Part shown: one piece after another, positions 31,872-42,449 of the stretch
Layout: the number at the start of each line of letters is the position of its first letter
Numbering within the stretch: position 1 is the stretch's first letter
Origin: Allacma fusca
Taxonomy: Eukaryota > Arthropoda > Collembola > Symphypleona > Sminthuridae
DNA: 64,000 nucleotides
Assembly (NCBI GenBank): GCA_947179485.1
Contig: OX359245.1
Coordinates: forward strand, 23,547,067 to 23,611,066
Direction: 5' to 3'
The notes under the pieces: model-generated
The model's input: only the letters and a program-made list of their open reading frames with translations
The model's database searches: none
What the model was told of the DNA's origin: nothing
Translations under genes and position numbers: made by a program

Positions 31872-33329
31872 TGTTCCGTATACCTCTTTGGCACCTGGAC
31901 ACAATCCTCTCCTGTAATTAATTTTCCCCGTGCTACTGAAGGAACAAAGATCTTGGGCATATACTTTGGAAAGCCAAACTATATGCTACAAAACTGGGAA
32001 ACCTTACTCTCAAAGGCAAAAGCCAAGATTAGTTACTACGAAACCAAATACACTGAGGCAAATCTCTTTACGAAATCCGTAATTCTCAATACTTTTGTGT
32101 TATCTTTGATGTGGTTCACACTGAAAACATTAGACCCTCCTAAAGAATTTATTGATGAAATGCATGAACTAATTAATAATTACCTGTGGGGAAAGAGAAG
32201 AAAACTTGTTAAAAAACTTTTTGTTTTCTTACCACATAGCAGCGGTGGACTTGGTGTCAAGGACATACTTGTTCAAACGTCCATATTTAGACTTCGATTT
32301 GTTAATATACTAGTAAATGCTTGTAACGAAAACTATTTTCTTGGACATGCCTCCAGAACTGTCAAGGAGATAATTGCGAGTCATAAAAAACAATCTCTTA
32401 ACAATTTCTACGAAAATATATTTAATGTTATTGGTGATTCAAAAGTTTGTTTTCTCCAAGCAAACGAGGATTTGCTGAATACGATAAAAACTACTAACCG
32501 TAACTACATTAGTGAATCAAATGGTACATTTCTTCAGAGCTTAGGGTATCACCACCTTTTTAGCGTAAATGAAATAAAACCCTCAGACGAAATGATATCT
32601 AGTGTCAAAATGAGAAGACTCAACAAATTAAGAGCTGAAATATCGTCTATAAACATTACACGCCACGAAAATAATTTATTATCAGTTTTCCACCCAATTA
32701 GCAAGCAATACGTGAGTCTCAAAGACCGAAATTTCCAAACCGCGTTAGTTCTCAACCAACACGTACCAAGCCAGCAAATAATCAAAAAGATAACAAATTT
32801 TAAGTGGCAAAATCTTAGACCCTGTCTATCATCTCAAGAAAAACTAGTCACATGGAGAATATGGCACGGAGCAGCTCTAACTCCTAACTTGGCCTTCCAC
32901 ATGGGTATGATTGAAACATCGGATTGTCCATTCTGCTTGAAGAAGAAACCGCAAGTAACTCATTTTCTCTACTGCAACTACTTTGAGGACATCTGGATAT
33001 TTATCAAAAGCATAGTACAGAAGAAATTCCCGATGAAAATGAAGCATAGGATACATGGACCAGAGAAATGGAGCTGTTTTAATCACTTTATATATGCAGC
33101 ACACCAATTAATTTTCCAAGAGTTATATCTCTATATTAATGGTCTAAATATAACGAAAACTCCACTACTCAAATATAAGCAGAAAATTTATGAGTTACTC
33201 TACGGAGATTTCCAAAGACATGTACTTGCTATGGGCTTAAAACTAGGCTCTTTGAAATTCCATGTTTATTGGTTGGATGCTGAATTCTTATTTAAACTAA
33301 CGGATGTAAGCATAGATATACGGCTCTAA
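31872..33329 (+). CDS. LINE ORF2, 3' part
   Basis: In frame with the upstream part, this stretch of 485 codons includes the thumb region (GTKILGIYFG), LMWFTLKTLDPP and SGGLGVKD typical of the L1/Tx1 group, and a zinc-binding CPFCLKKKPQVTHFLYC motif. It ends in a TAA at 33327-33329. With the upstream part the interrupted ORF2 totals 1177 codons, the usual size for Tx1 ORF2. There is no stop or shift in this part. Confidence 0.9.
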   Translation, partial: CSVYLFGTWTQSSPVINFPRATEGTKILGIYFGKPNYMLQNWETLLSKAKAKISYYETKYTEANLFTKSVILNTFVLSLMWFTLKTLDPPKEFIDEMHELINNYLWGKRRKLVKKLFVFLPHSSGGLGVKDILVQTSIFRLRFVNILVNACNENYFLGHASRTVKEIIASHKKQSLNNFYENIFNVIGDSKVCFLQANEDLLNTIKTTNRNYISESNGTFLQSLGYHHLFSVNEIKPSDEMISSVKMRRLNKLRAEISSINITRHENNLLSVFHPISKQYVSLKDRNFQTALVLNQHVPSQQIIKKITNFKWQNLRPCLSSQEKLVTWRIWHGAALTPNLAFHMGMIETSDCPFCLKKKPQVTHFLYCNYFEDIWIFIKSIVQKKFPMKMKHRIHGPEKWSCFNHFIYAAHQLIFQELYLYINGLNITKTPLLKYKQKIYELLYGDFQRHVLAMGLKLGSLKFHVYWLDAEFLFKLTDVSIDIRL

Positions 33330-33699
33330 TGACAAAATACGTTCTGAGCGCATTCTTTAAATTGCATCGCATCCAAAGTGCAAATGCAAAATACTTCACA
33401 TGAGTATCTCTCTCAAAGTCAATAAAAATGCACTTTATTACGACAGAAGTGATAACCAGACTGCTCGTCTAGCTGGGAGAATTCGGCCACTCCTGTAATC
33501 CATTAGCCGTGAAGCGTACGAGTGTGGATGGGTAAACTTACAGATTCATAAGATAATGCGAATGTCCAACCTTAAACAGAGAAAATCATAGACCCCAAAA
33601 TCCCAAAGGCGTCAAATTTTGTAATGAAACGATCAAGTCACTGTAAAACAATATTTCTGCAACAACTTTAAATAAAGATAATATGATGAAAAAAAAAGA

Positions 33700-34275
33700 C
33701 TATGATCACTCGCACTTGTCGTGAGTCTATTCTCCTCAAAATACTTTCTGACTCTTTAGTCACTAAACGTCGAAAATGCCGTCACTAACACTTGAAATGG
33801 ATAAGTCACTTGCTCGCTTCATTTCATTAACTCCAAAATTAACAATACAAATATTTTCAGTCTCAATTCAATAAATGTCATTGAAATTCTAAGCTAAAAC
33901 TAACGCTTGAATGTTTACATTTTCGGACCAGATTTAGAAATGTTCAGCACTTGTTGCCTGTTATGGCAGCAGTGCGTATATTTATTAGACATCTGGTTAA
34001 TGTTGTTTGAGGAGATCCACAGAACATTATGTTAGTTACGTCAATGGGATACCAAATTTGGATGCCAATGAGACAAAAATTTAATAACAAGCGCAAGACA
34101 CTGCTACGAAATCCCCTCAGTTGCCCCCAGTACATTCATTCATGATTGCCTCAGGAAGACATGTGTCAAAATATTACGTTTCAGGGTCATACTGTTGACA
34201 TCATAAATCTAAAATCCGGAATTGATTTTATAAAGATATCCTAGGGTGTTTATGTGCTATCTGGGATGGTAGATA
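33700..34275. other. no gene recognised
   Basis: Unique AT-rich DNA downstream of the LINE. Short frames here show no domain. Confidence 0.4.
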
Positions 34276-34279
34276 CTAA

Positions 34280-34440
34280 CAACGTTTTTTATAACCAAAA
34301 CGGAAACCGATACAAGCAAATTCGGTTAAACGATTTTAGCCGTTTACCCGTTTTGACCGTTAAATAAACTTGTTTAAGTAAAAACGGAAACGATAACAGA
34401 AACGGTAAAATACATTTTTCCGTTTTCAAACTACTACAAG
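34280..34440. repeat. AAACGG stutter array resembling Ac subterminal DNA
   Basis: About 160 bp are built from AAACGG, AACGGAAACGATAAC and the inverted CCGTTTT. AAACGG is, as I recall, the hexamer to which maize Ac transposase binds. The right end read in reverse, TAGTAGTTTGAAAACGG, resembles an Ac-type terminus. A matching left end and an 8-bp duplication were not found. Confidence 0.55.
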
Positions 34441-34970
34441 CACACAATCGATTAGTACCATCTGATCACCAACTAGAACCAGTTTGACGGCACATTATAT
34501 GAATACGAAGTTAAAGGTTATCAGATATTATCAAAATTGTGGAAATAAAAAGCAGGAGATAAAAATATATCGAAGATTAGTACAATGTACTAGACTTTAT
34601 TCAATCAAATGAAAAGAGCGATCAAACGAGACGCACCACGTCTGTTAAAACATAAAAGTAGAGTGATCCTTAACAACTATCTCCTTTAGGAGAGATTGGC
34701 CTTCCACTCTTTAGCATTTGCTTCATTTTGTTAACATTCTTGTTAACAATATAAATTAAAAAAGAATATAAATTAAAGATTTAAATTCAACGCTTGAATA
34801 ACTAAAATAAATATTTTAGTTATAAACAAACAAGGCCAGTCGATGCTGCTTGCAGCGGAGACGACCATGACATGACACCTCCCACTAGGGGTACTACGGG
34901 CGCATAAGGATCCCTCTTGATCTTAATAAAAGGCTTGTTCGATAAAAATCAGCGTAAGGACCCGGATGAA

Positions 34971-35837
34971 CTAGTTGAGGCCTACGAACTTCCGTAGTGG
35001 TCCTTGACTCACGACCAGAATTCGCTGGTTGGTTTTTGGTTCACGGATTTTCGTAGAAACATCTGTAACAACCCGCTTAAGTCGACGTCGTACCGTCAAT
35101 ATTGGAGGTTCAACTACAATGTCCAATAAAATAGATATCCGTTTTATTTCCGGAACAGTACAAATATCCATAGAAGAAGTAATGGTTTCCACTTCAGTGG
35201 CTGGTAAAGTAGATGGTGAAGCCAATCCAAGAAATAAATCCATAAGAATATCGGTCTCCTGAACATTATTAGGTTCACGAAATGGTAATGGTAATCGTTT
35301 TAGCACGTGACCACAATCTGGAACTTCAAAATTTAATAAGTAAAGAGGTTCACGATTAAAAATTGGGGGATCAGGATCATTGAGGATAGCATCTGCCTCT
35401 TTCTCAGGAATTGGAGATCCCAAATCGAAATCCAAAAGTAAATCCAAATTATTTAAAACCATCTGAAATGTAGGGTAAATACAATTTAAAAACATTGTAT
35501 CGGGGTATTTATTTGAAGGGGTAACTTTTCTACGGCTCCGTCTAGGGCTTTTATGGGGACTCAAATTTGAAGTATCAGGTTTAGGAAAGGGTACATTTGA
35601 ATTGTATGGATTATCACAATCATTTTCACAAGAGTAGAACGGTTTCAATTTTTGAGTACTAATAACAATGCGTTCAGGAAACTTTGGGTTATCGCGTAAA
35701 TCTTTACACAAATAAGTGACATCATTAATTTGCGAGACAATTTTAAATGGGCCTTTCCAGCAAGGTAAAAATTTATTGACACATCCAATTTTTCTGGAAT
35801 GGTCTGGAATAAGAACTTTTTCATCAGGGAGATACAA
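34971..35837 (-). pseudogene. retroelement integrase C-terminal domain and tail
   Basis: The frame starts LYLPDEKVLIPDHSRK and contains KFLPCWKGPFKIVSQI, DVTYLCKDL and TQKLKPFY, the chromo/GPY-F type integrase C-terminal module seen in gypsy-like elements. A long tail follows with SPRRSRRK. It is contiguous in frame with the preceding linker except for one TGA at about 35838. The catalytic core is absent. Confidence 0.65.
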
Positions 35838-36278
35838 TCAAAGGTAGGGGTCAAACAGTTCGCGTTGGAATTTATGATAATCTGCTACATTGTCGTCTGA
35901 TGTAAAATTGATGTTGGGGAATAATTTATCACAAGGGCTTTCTTGGTTGTGGGAGATAATGTAAGTATCTGGAAAATCATTTTGATCTTCTGGGTTAGCG
36001 AAATCAACAAGGTGGTCGATAGGGGTATCAGTATAAAAGGAAGCATTTGAAAAATCAGGTTTAAAATTTTCAAATCCAGGAGGAATACAACTATTTGAGG
36101 GAATAACTGGGGATTGAATGGTACACTTCAGAGGGACTTCAATGGGATAAATTGCTTTCTCGTAGATTTTTCGAAAATGGTTAGATTCAGAAGTAATACT
36201 ATTTTCAAATCCAGTTTGAACAGCAATTGAAGAAAGAGTAGGTTTGGGATTTGGACATAAGGATAGAATGGTGGACAA
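35838..36278 (-). pseudogene. retroelement linker region, unidentified
   Basis: About 146 codons are rich in Pro, Asn, Asp and Phe (for example SFYTDTPIDHLVDFANPED), with no recognised domain. A single in-frame TGA separates it from the integrase C-terminal part. It may be spacer sequence that was never catalytic, or scrambled remains of a deleted pol. Confidence 0.4.
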
Positions 36279-36539
36279 CTCGGGGAAAGAAAGTAAACAA
36301 GAGCCAGTCTAATACAGCTTTGTAAGTTTTGAGAAAATTTAATCCCTTTTATTGCATCAAATGATGCTTTAGGAACTATCCAGAATTTTCTTTCGGTGAA
36401 TAAACCATCAATTTTCACAGGGAGTTTAACTTCATGAGTACATAATAAGTTAATTACAGGAATCTTGGACAGCGATGGGCAGGGACACCGGTGTAACTAA
36501 TGGGGTAACAAATCCTTGAGTGGTCTTCGGTAACTTAGT

Positions 36540-36660
36540 AAAGAAATGTTCACTTATTACCGATACAGCTGCTCCGCTATCAATGAGAGCTTCACAATCA
36601 AAGAAGGCAATATTAGCCGATAATTACAGAAATTTTGAGTAAGATGAATTCTCTTTTGGA
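36540..36660 (-). pseudogene. aspartic protease remnant
   Basis: The minus strand encodes CEALIDSGAAVSVIS at about 36560-36600, with the DSG catalytic triad of retropepsins, then SEHFFTKLP. Stops interrupt the region before and after. Its place between gag and the later parts fits a gypsy-like pol start. Confidence 0.65.
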
Positions 36661-36959
36661 AGGACTGGGAGAAATGAAAAGGTTTGCATGTGTGGTATAT
36701 CTGGAGCAGGGGGAATAAAATGAATTAGGTGAGATTGTGGAATTTCTCTGTCATTTGAAATATCAGCAGGTAGGGATGAATTGCTACATAAAGGGGTTGA
36801 AGTTATAGTCTGATTTGTCCGCGTGGTCAGACTATTAAGTTTTACGGAATTATCAATTGTTGGGTATTGGTATTGAGAATTTTGACTAAAATGGGACGCT
36901 GGGATTTGATTAATCGAATTCTTAAATGTAGTTTTGGAATTTCCATTGGGGTTCCAGTT

Positions 36960-37680
36960 TCAATTTTGACGATTATTAGTGGAATTATCTTGGAAATAAT
37001 GGTGACTTTGTGTAGAACGTTGTAATTTTATAAATTCATTACACTTAGCAGCAATGTGCCCAAGTCTTCCACATAATTGACAATTGGGACGGGTAGGTGA
37101 GTTATGAGGAGCAGGGGTTATAATATGGGGTTTACGAGTAAAATCTTCTGTGGGTTGAGAAGTAGCAAGTTTATATAACTCTGAATGAGTTGGATACTTT
37201 GTTGGGAGAGGATTATAAGGATGGGAATAAAATAATTGGAAATGGATATTTTCACAGTGATAAAGGAAGTATTTCTCGAATTGGGCAACAGTACTATCTG
37301 GATTTAATTGGGATCGTAGCGTAAATCCAAGTTGAATGGGTAGGCCTTCAACTAAATGGTCAATCTTTACGTTATCATTCATTTGGGGATCAACATCATA
37401 AAATAACCCTAACTTTTCTAAAACATAATCCATTGGGGACTCTTTGCCGATTTGGAATTTTCTATTTTGGTTTAATTCAATTGCAACTTTTCTAGAATCG
37501 GGTTCTGGGAATTGTAGGAATAGCAAATGCTTAAAAAAGAAAAATTTGTAGTAAGCATTGTACGCTTCTAAATCACTAATTACACTTTGATTAGTGGATT
37601 TCCACCAGTTGGCAGCTTGACTTTCGAGCAAACGGTTGCATATTCCTAAGGATCCAGTGGGTATTAATTTTTAATAACAT
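36960..37680 (-). CDS. gypsy-like gag with CCHC knuckle
   Basis: The frame is open from a stop near 37680 and includes ESQAANWWKS, KVAIELNQNRKFQIG, LVEGLPIQLGFTLRSQL and a knuckle CQLCGRLGHIAAKC (CX2CX4HX4C). The capsid-like region with an A/NWW start and a LxxGLP phrase is that of retrotransposon gag proteins. No ATG lies at the apparent start, so the first codons may be lost. It stops at 36960, before the protease. Confidence 0.7.
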
Positions 37681-37856
37681 GCAATCTTAGTATGAATAAC
37701 GCAACCAGGATTTGGCTTAGGATTTAATGTCAAATTTCGGAATCTTGGAAATTAATTCAGTATAAAATAATTGGGACAGTTCATACTGATTTATCAGTAT
37801 TAAGTTTAAAAGAATTAAGGGGGAAGTTAGATTAAATAGGAATTGTGGGAGGGAGA

Positions 37857-38156
37857 GTTAAACGTTTGAAGGAAATTATGGGGGAGGAGGTGTTAAAAGT
37901 TTGAAGGAAATTATGGGTAGGAGGTGTTAAAAGTTTGAAGGAATTTATGGGGAGGGGAGGAGTTAAAAGTTTGAAGGAAATTGTGGGGAGGAGGAGTTAA
38001 AAGTTTGAAGGAAATTGTGGGGAGGAGGAGTTAAAAGTTTGAAGGAAATTGTGGGGAGGAGGAGTTAAAAGTTTGAAGGAAATTTTGGGGAGGAGGAGTT
38101 AAAAGTTTGAAGGAAATTGTGGGGAGGAGTTAAAAGTTTGAAGGAAATAATGGGAG
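37857..38156. repeat. tandem repeat, ~33-bp unit, nine copies
   Basis: Nine units of the form GTTAAAAGTTTGAAGGAAAT followed by TGTGGGGAGGAG stand head to tail, with unit lengths from about 28 to 37 bp because the G-rich part varies. The strand is strongly purine-biased. It lies between the gypsy-like element and the BEL/Pao element and may belong to an LTR or leader of one of them. Confidence 0.9.
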
Positions 38157-38749
38157 AAGTAATTACAGCTTGGAAAAGAAATGGGAGAGAGGAGGGTGGT
38201 TTAAGGGTGTAAATTTAAAAATATAGTAGGTTAACACAAGTACCCAATTCTGTTAAGCTGTAATTACAGATAATAATTACTGGTAGTATTTATAATCCTC
38301 ACCAAAATAATAAACATATGCACAAATGATATTAATTGTGTATAAATGTGTAATTGCGACTGTGATTATTGCAATTTGCAATTAATCACGATGTGAATTG
38401 TAACCACAAAATTAAATTAAATATTCAATAATAGATTATTAGTAACTCGCTTGGCACAATTAGTACTCAAATTATATGAGAGGCACTTTTCACGTAACAC
38501 CACTTTTTTTTATTGGAGGGAAGTCATAAACAGGAAAGGGTGGGGAAAATGCCTAATAGTTAAGGATAGGGAATTTAATTTAAATCGCCTTTTCTCAAAA
38601 TGGAATTTAAGAAAATAAATGGTTTAATTTTGTTCGAAAATTATTTATTATTGTGCCAATATTGAGGCGCAACATTGGTCCTTCGAACCGGATCGTTTAT
38701 TAACAGTTTATACAAAAACAAAATAGTTCAGCGAAAACGTCTGGAGAAG

Positions 38750-39753
38750 ATGACGGCACACGAGGGCTGCAAGGCGAGTATCCCGAGGTAATCTGTACAC
38801 CATTATTAAAGGTTCGAGATGAAGCAAAGAGAGTGTTAGGTCAAGCTGCAGTAGTTGCAAAAGATTCTAGGCCAACCATCAATTTCCCCGAAACCGCTTC
38901 AGTAACCTCAGGATCATCCCAAAACTCAGGGTCTAGAGCAGGCTCAACTTCAAGTGAAGCTGCGAGACTAAAAATGCTAGCTGAGATTCAGTCACTGGAA
39001 CGTATTGGAAAATTTGAAGATGAGTACACTATAGCAAAACGTAAGTTTGAACGTGAAAAGCTCATAGAAGAAAAACGGCTGCAAATTGAGAAGATTTCAT
39101 TTGAGGAAGAGCTCGGTGAAGAGGACGAGGACAACAAGAGTCGACAACTCGAAATAGAACCAGAAGTGCCTTCCACCGACGAAAGGGAAAATGTACTGAA
39201 GTGGCTTCAACAGAAAGATAAACCACCTATTTCTGAATTAGATCCGACTACAGCTATGGTCGTCAGACTTAACAAGCTCCTTACACGCCACGCGGTACCC
39301 AAAGAGTTGCCACTATTCTCCGGTGAACCAGAGGAATGGCTTATGTTCTCCAAACAATACAATCGTACGACAAAGCTTTGCGGACTGTCCAACGAAGAGA
39401 ACATCATCCGACTCCAGAAGTGTCTCAAAGGGAGGGCTCGTGAAGCAGTTTTGCCAATCCTAGGGATTCTGGACAACGTTAGTCGTGTTATGGAGTCCCT
39501 CGAAATGTTATTTGGACGTACCGATCAGATTATTCGTAGCATGATTCATAAGGTGAGGATGGCTACACCTACTTCAAAGAGTAAGCCAGAAAGTTTTACT
39601 TTATCCAATATGGTAGCTAATCTTGTTGCTACTATGAAAACACTGAACAAGTTAGGACATATGAGCAACCCGGAACTCTTGGAGAACTTGGTCCTAAAAT
39701 TGTCGTTGGAAAATCAGTTCCAATGGTGTAAGGTGGTAAGAGAGCTACAATAG
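38750..39753 (+). pseudogene. BEL/Pao gag region
   Basis: The open frame (no in-frame ATG at its head) contains a charged coiled-coil-like stretch rich in Glu, Lys and Arg, then KELPLFSGEPEEWLMF, EENIIRLQKCLKGRAREAV and MLFGRTDQIIRSM, the conserved capsid core of BEL/Pao gag. It ends at a premature TAG at 39751-39753. The knuckles follow in another frame. Confidence 0.8.
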
Positions 39754-39779
39754 GACCCGAGTCTAATCGATTTTGACAA

Positions 39780-40349
39780 GTGGTTAAACGGGGTTCCATG
39801 ACAGCCAGTCTTATGCCTACACAAATCAACAGCTTTTGGAAAATTCCTGATACCACCAAAACGATCGAAAAGTCTGTGTTTGTCTCATTTGGAAGAGAAA
39901 ATAAGAAATGCTTCCAATGTTCTGATGCAGGTCATAAATTAGAAGACTGTAAGCATTTTGAAGCAGCAGACGTACAGACTAGGTGGAAAACAGTTAAGGC
40001 TAGTAAGCTGTGCTACTGTTGCTTATGTCCTGGCCATCGCGGGGGTTACTGTCAGAAGAGGAAGCAATGCGGTATCGACGGTTGTGACAAATTTCACAAC
40101 AACTTCCTTCACAAGTCTCAGGTAAAATCAGAGGAGACTAAAGCAGTGGCAAAACCGGAGGACTGGCTAGGACACATGAACCCAACTGAAGGAAAACCGA
40201 ATGTACTGCTGCGGATACTTCCTGTAAAACTGCACTGTCCGAAGGGCGTTATGTCAACATATGCTATGCTTGACGATGGTTCAACTTTAACAATGATAGA
40301 CGCTGTAGCGGCAACTCACCTCTGTCGCTACGAAAACCTGGTTGGGTAA
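39780..40349 (+). pseudogene. BEL/Pao zinc knuckles and aspartic protease
   Basis: Two cysteine-rich knuckles (CFQCSDAGHKLEDC and CYCCLCPGHRGGYC) are followed by CGIDGCDKFHNNFLH, a signature of BEL/Pao nucleocapsids. A retropepsin start, YAMLDDGSTLTMID, has DDGST at the active site. The frame then stops at 40349. Confidence 0.8.
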
Positions 40350-40509
40350 TGCATGGTAATCTGCCAAGGTTTAACTACGTTGACACTCGACTTAATTTTC
40401 ACGTTTGTGAAGCTAACCCTCAGGACAACGAGATAGCGTGATTAAGTAAAGAGTATTTCTCTACTAAGTCCTTTGGGGTCCGACTAACAGAAGATAGAGG
40501 ACGTTTTTA

Positions 40510-41230
40510 GGAAGACAAGAGAGCTCTAAGTATTTTGGAATCCACAACTAGCAGAGTTGGAGCACATTTCCAGACCGATCTGTTATGGCGCACACCAAAT
40601 ATTACGATTCCAGAAATTAGGAGCAACGCTGTTCGAAGACTTTTTTGCATGGAAAGGAAAATGGACAGAGACCAAAACTTAGCTGATGCTTACTGCAACA
40701 ATATTGACGAATATTAACGGAAGGGCTACTGTAGGAAGCTGTCAACTGAAGAAGCAAAACGTAAGGGTCCCAGGACCAACTTTCTCCCCCATTTTGCTGT
40801 CTACAACATCCACAAACAGAAACTTAGACTGATATTCGGTGCTTCAGCTAAGAACCATGGAGTGAGTCTAAATGACTGCCTATTAAAAGGACCAGATTTT
40901 CTAAAGCCCCCTCCTGCCGTACTGATTAGATCTAGAAAGCACAACATTGGCATCGTGGGAGACATCAGGCAGATGTTCCATCAGATAAGGATCATTCCAG
41001 AGGATACGGACAGCCAGGACAGTTTGGAGGGGGGAAACATTGCACGAAGGAACTCGAGGAGTACATCATGTAGGTGATGATTTTGGGGGCTGTCTATTCA
41101 CCCAGCTCTGCTCTGTATGTTAAAGACATTAACGCACGTGAGTTTGTAGAAGAGTTCAGTGAAACTGCAGAGAGCATCATCCACAACACATACATCGATG
41201 ACAACTTAAACGGAGCGCCAACAGAGTGAA
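40510..41230 (+). pseudogene. BEL/Pao reverse transcriptase fragments
   Basis: ILESTTSRVGAHFQTDLLWR and ERKMDRDQNLADAY mark the region before the RT. SLNDCLLKGPDFLKP and IGIVGDIRQMFHQI give motif A. SPSSALYVKDINAREF and the catalytic YIDD box (about 41191-41202) follow in another frame. Several shifts and stops interrupt it. Confidence 0.8.
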
Positions 41231-41353
41231 TCCATCAAAAGGATGCAAGAAGCAAGACACAAGATCCGCACAGTTTTTTGTTTTTCAACATTTTGAATTC
41301 AGAAGCGAGGAGCAAACCTCTTGATGTTTAGTGGAAAGCTGTGATTCAGTAGT

Positions 41354-41734
41354 ATGAGTGAAACCAAAATTTCGTGTCGATTTTATGAAGCACGGATTTC
41401 TGGTAATCAATGTTGTTATGGTAGTTACATGAAGCCGAAACCGCTTGAAGTTGTGGAAATTGAAGATGGCAAAACGATGTCCGAGAACATCAAAAAACTT
41501 GTGGAAAACATATTACATGAATGCAAACTTGCATCAGATCACATCTTATCAGTCACATCTGATAATGCGAGAAATATTTTAAAATCAGTTCACCTAATGA
41601 ATAAAAGTACTGCAGAATTAACCGTAAACCCAATTGAAGATTCAGACGCAACCCAGGAAAATGATATAAATCAATGTGAGGATTACACTGGAAGTTGTCA
41701 ATCATGTGTAAATTACAAATTCAGAAATAAATGA
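41354..41734 (+). pseudogene. hAT transposase fragment
   Basis: A 126-codon frame from an ATG includes GKTMSENIKKLVENILHECK and ILSVTSDNARNILKSVHLMN. The VTSDNAxN phrase, where the Asp is catalytic in the RNase H-like fold, is the mark of hAT transposases of the ZBED type. Only this core segment is present. It abuts the broken end of the BEL/Pao element. It belongs to a different hAT lineage from the scrap at 56.6-57.3 kb. Confidence 0.6.
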
Positions 41735-41759
41735 AAATCGTTACCAGAAAAGTTTGATG

Positions 41760-42440
41760 AGACGCAGTATAACACGATATATTCCTACCAGGGTTTCAAC
41801 AAAGTGCGCAGCACATACTTTGAAGCTTTCAATTAGGGACGCACTGTAGATTGGAAGCGTTAAACAGCGATTGCAATGAGCGCGACAGGTTGTAAAGAAC
41901 TATGTCTGTGGTATCAATAGTTGTTAAGCGATTTGGGGTAAACCAATTCTCGATAACACTACTCACTGTGGTAGCTGGGATACGTTGGACGCATTCCCTA
42001 ACATTCAAGATAGTAAACGGAATGGGGCACCGCGAATCCTGATTTAAATATATGTTAGAATTGTACTCAAGCATGTTGGAGAAGCCACTAATTTGTTAAT
42101 GTGAAAATCTGATCACTTTGAGAATTTAGCTGCAGTAGTTTACTGCTTCACCGTTTGCAAAGCTACTTCTTGAAATGATTCATATTCTTAAAAGCAGAAA
42201 ATCCAATCATGCTGAAACCAATATATGTATTCCCAAGATATTACGTCTATAAATAGCTCTTGAAATTAAGCACAATCTTTCGGATGATAATGCACTCTTT
42301 TCAAGAGTTACTGAAGAACAAGGATAGAAATAAAGAACATACGCAGATGGATTCTACTTAAAGACGTGTATTACTCTGCAGTTATGAAAATATTCCGATT
42401 GAAAAAATAAATAATTCATTTGATTGGTGGGATAGCAATG
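41760..42440. other. no gene recognised
   Basis: A minus-strand frame at 41829-42074 has no domain I recognise. It may belong to the neighbouring transposase scrap. Confidence 0.35.
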
Positions 42441-42449
42441 GTCGTAATT

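Larger units (their letters stand above)
27500..33698 (+). mobile_element. Tx1/L1-type LINE, full length, interrupted once
   Basis: A 5' region (about 27500-27733) precedes ORF1 and ORF2, which overlap by one base at TAATG. A 3' UTR with AATAAA (33671-33676) leads to an A-run ending near 33698. Apart from the 924-bp hAT element in ORF2, both frames are intact, so this is a young copy. The exact 5' end and target duplication are unresolved. The Tx1 call rests on ORF1 layout, the WKFDNSLL phrase before the RT, and the LDQEAAFDNV motif. Confidence 0.85.
34445..37680 (-). mobile_element. gypsy-like LTR retroelement lacking RT and integrase core
   Basis: Minus-strand order is gag with zinc knuckle (37631-36960), a protease remnant near 36566-36592, an unidentified linker (36278-35838) and an integrase C-terminal domain (35837-34971). 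Nothing resembling RT, RNase H or the integrase catalytic core lies between, so the element is internally deleted. After the last frame a purine run AGTGGGAGG is followed by TGTCATGTCATGG, a plausible polypurine tract and 3' LTR start (about 34877, running toward 34445, with an AATAAA near 34594). A matching 5' LTR was not identified. Confidence 0.65.
38678..41290 (+). mobile_element. BEL/Pao LTR retroelement, decayed
   Basis: After an AT-rich stretch, ATTGGTCCTTCGAACCGGAT (38680) matches the leader found directly after the 5' LTR in BEL/Pao elements. Gag, zinc knuckles, protease and RT follow in order, in at least three frames with stops. RNase H, integrase and a 3' LTR are missing: homology ends near 41290, where a hAT transposase scrap begins. 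LTR limits are not resolved. Confidence 0.85.
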
